A DNA stretch of 5,695 nt. Origin: an uncultured Steroidobacteraceae bacterium. GTDB taxonomy: Bacteria; Pseudomonadota; Gammaproteobacteria; Steroidobacterales; Steroidobacteraceae. The stretch is from the NCBI GenBank assembly GCA_955652795.1, contig CATPBQ010000271.1, forward strand, positions 1-5,695, written 5' to 3'. The position numbers were made by a program, and so were the translations under genes. A model generated the notes under the pieces. It saw only the letters and a list, made by a program, of their open reading frames with translations. It had not been told where the DNA came from and searched no databases. Of the stretch, positions 4,890 to 5,695 are shown one piece after another (the first letter of the stretch is position 1; the number at the start of each line of letters is the position of its first letter).

Positions 4890-5695
4890 CGAAGTGGTGT
4901 GCTCAGCTCGATGAGCTGCGCTTGGGCGACCGGCAGCCGGCGTGCGCCGACCAGGGACGCGTACGCGGCGAACTGGCTGTGGAACGCACGCCGCCAGGTG
5001 AACTGTCTGAGCACGCGGGCGCGGGCGGCGGCGCCGACGGCGGCGAGGTCGCGCTCGTAGAGAGCCGCGATCGCTTCCGCCATTCCGGCGGCGCTGTTGG
5101 GCGCGGCGAGCACCCCGACGCTCTCGTCGATGAGCTCCGGAAAAGCGCCGGCACGCGCCGCCACCACCGGGCGCCCGCACGCCATGGCTTCCAGGAGCAC
5201 CAGCCCGAAGGTCTCCTTGGTGCCCGCGTGTACCAGCGCGTCGGCGGACGCGATCCATTGGGCGAGCTCGAGGCTGTCGCGCCGGTAGGGCAGCACGGTG
5301 ACGTTGGCGGCGGGGCGCGCCTCGCGCTCACCGCCGATCAGCAGCAGGTGGTACGGGGCTCCCAGGCGCGCGAAAGCCTGCAGCAGCACGGGCAGGTTCT
5401 TTTCGCCGGCGAAGCGACCGGCGAAGACCAGCACGCGCGCCTGCGCCGGCAGGCCCAGGCGTGGACGCAGCGCCAGCGTACGCCGCCGCGGATGGAACAC
5501 CTCGACATCGACGCCGAGCGGCTGGTGCATGACGTGGTGCACGCCGAGATCGTCGAGGTACTCGCACATCACCCGGCTCGGAGCGAACACCAGATCGAAG
5601 CGCTCGTACAGGCAGCGCACGTAGCGGCCGATCAGCGGCTCGGCGAGCGCGCCGCCGACGCGGCGGCCGATGATCTGCGGCACGTTCGAGTGATA
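4880..5695 (-). CDS. GT4-type glycosyltransferase (C-terminal part, cut by window edge)
   Basis: About 271 residues are visible, and the frame stays open to the right edge (first visible residues YHSNVPQIIG), so the N-terminal roughly 100-130 residues of a typical 370-400-residue GT-B enzyme are missing. The visible part holds the end of the acceptor-side domain (FDLVFAPSRVMCEYLDDLGV, then PLGVDVEVFHP) and the nucleotide-sugar domain. The latter includes VLVFAGRFAGEKNLPVLLQA, with the Arg and Lys that usually contact the donor diphosphate. It also has the EX7E motif ETFGLVLLE (Glu at visible residues 161 and 169), followed by AMACGRPVVAARAGAFPELI. These are standard for retaining GT4 enzymes such as mannosyl- or glucosyltransferases of lipids and polysaccharides. 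Donor and acceptor cannot be assigned. The GTG at 5683 is internal, not the start. The stop TAA is 11 bases from the convergent 130-residue gene. Confidence 0.93.
   Translation of the reverse strand, partial: YHSNVPQIIGRRVGGALAEPLIGRYVRCLYERFDLVFAPSRVMCEYLDDLGVHHVMHQPLGVDVEVFHPRRRTLALRPRLGLPAQARVLVFAGRFAGEKNLPVLLQAFARLGAPYHLLLIGGEREARPAANVTVLPYRRDSLELAQWIASADALVHAGTKETFGLVLLEAMACGRPVVAARAGAFPELIDESVGVLAAPNSAAGMAEAIAALYERDLAAVGAAARARVLRQFTWRRAFHSQFAAYASLVGARRLPVAQAQLIELSTPLRDS

Noticed and set aside
1..5695. Mobile element, phage, toxin-antitoxin, defence or CRISPR locus
   Set aside because: No transposase, integrase, terminal repeats, repeat-spacer pattern or known defence domain is visible. 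Most genes belong to common chromosomal families.

Overview
The window is GC-rich chromosomal DNA with tightly packed, G/C-ending-codon genes. The RimO, OsmC and YbhB-type PEBP proteins and the short overlaps point to a gammaproteobacterium, possibly near Xanthomonadales, Nevskiales or Steroidobacterales. The lineage is an inference from gene style; no marker gene settles it. I see no mobile element, CRISPR array, RNA gene or clear sign of transfer.

Left part (1-1753, minus strand). Reading in the direction of transcription there is a short lipoprotein with tryptophan/glycine-rich repeats, then a secreted YbhB/YbcL-type PEBP protein. A 55-residue single-pass membrane protein follows, its start overlapping the PEBP stop. 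Last comes rimO, the methylthiotransferase of ribosomal protein S12, which runs off the left edge. PEBP, small protein and rimO are packed like an operon. The lipoprotein is about 100 bases upstream and may be transcribed separately.

Middle part (1754-3982). A short divergent promoter region at 1754-1846 separates the lipoprotein from a plus-strand pair: a possible 41-residue peptide and a class I SAM-dependent methyltransferase two bases downstream. The methyltransferase runs tail-to-tail into a minus-strand APC-family amino acid permease, and the last 29 bases of the two genes overlap.

Right part (3980-5695). The permease start is only 24 bases from the start of a divergent OsmC-family peroxiredoxin. 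The OsmC gene overlaps by 8 bases a 130-residue protein of unknown function. That gene converges, 11 bases away, on a minus-strand GT4-type glycosyltransferase whose N-terminal part lies beyond the right edge.

Most of the window is housekeeping or common accessory function. The parts least explained are the 55-, 41- and 130-residue proteins and the very compact junctions. I found no convincing evidence for an entirely new multi-gene system.
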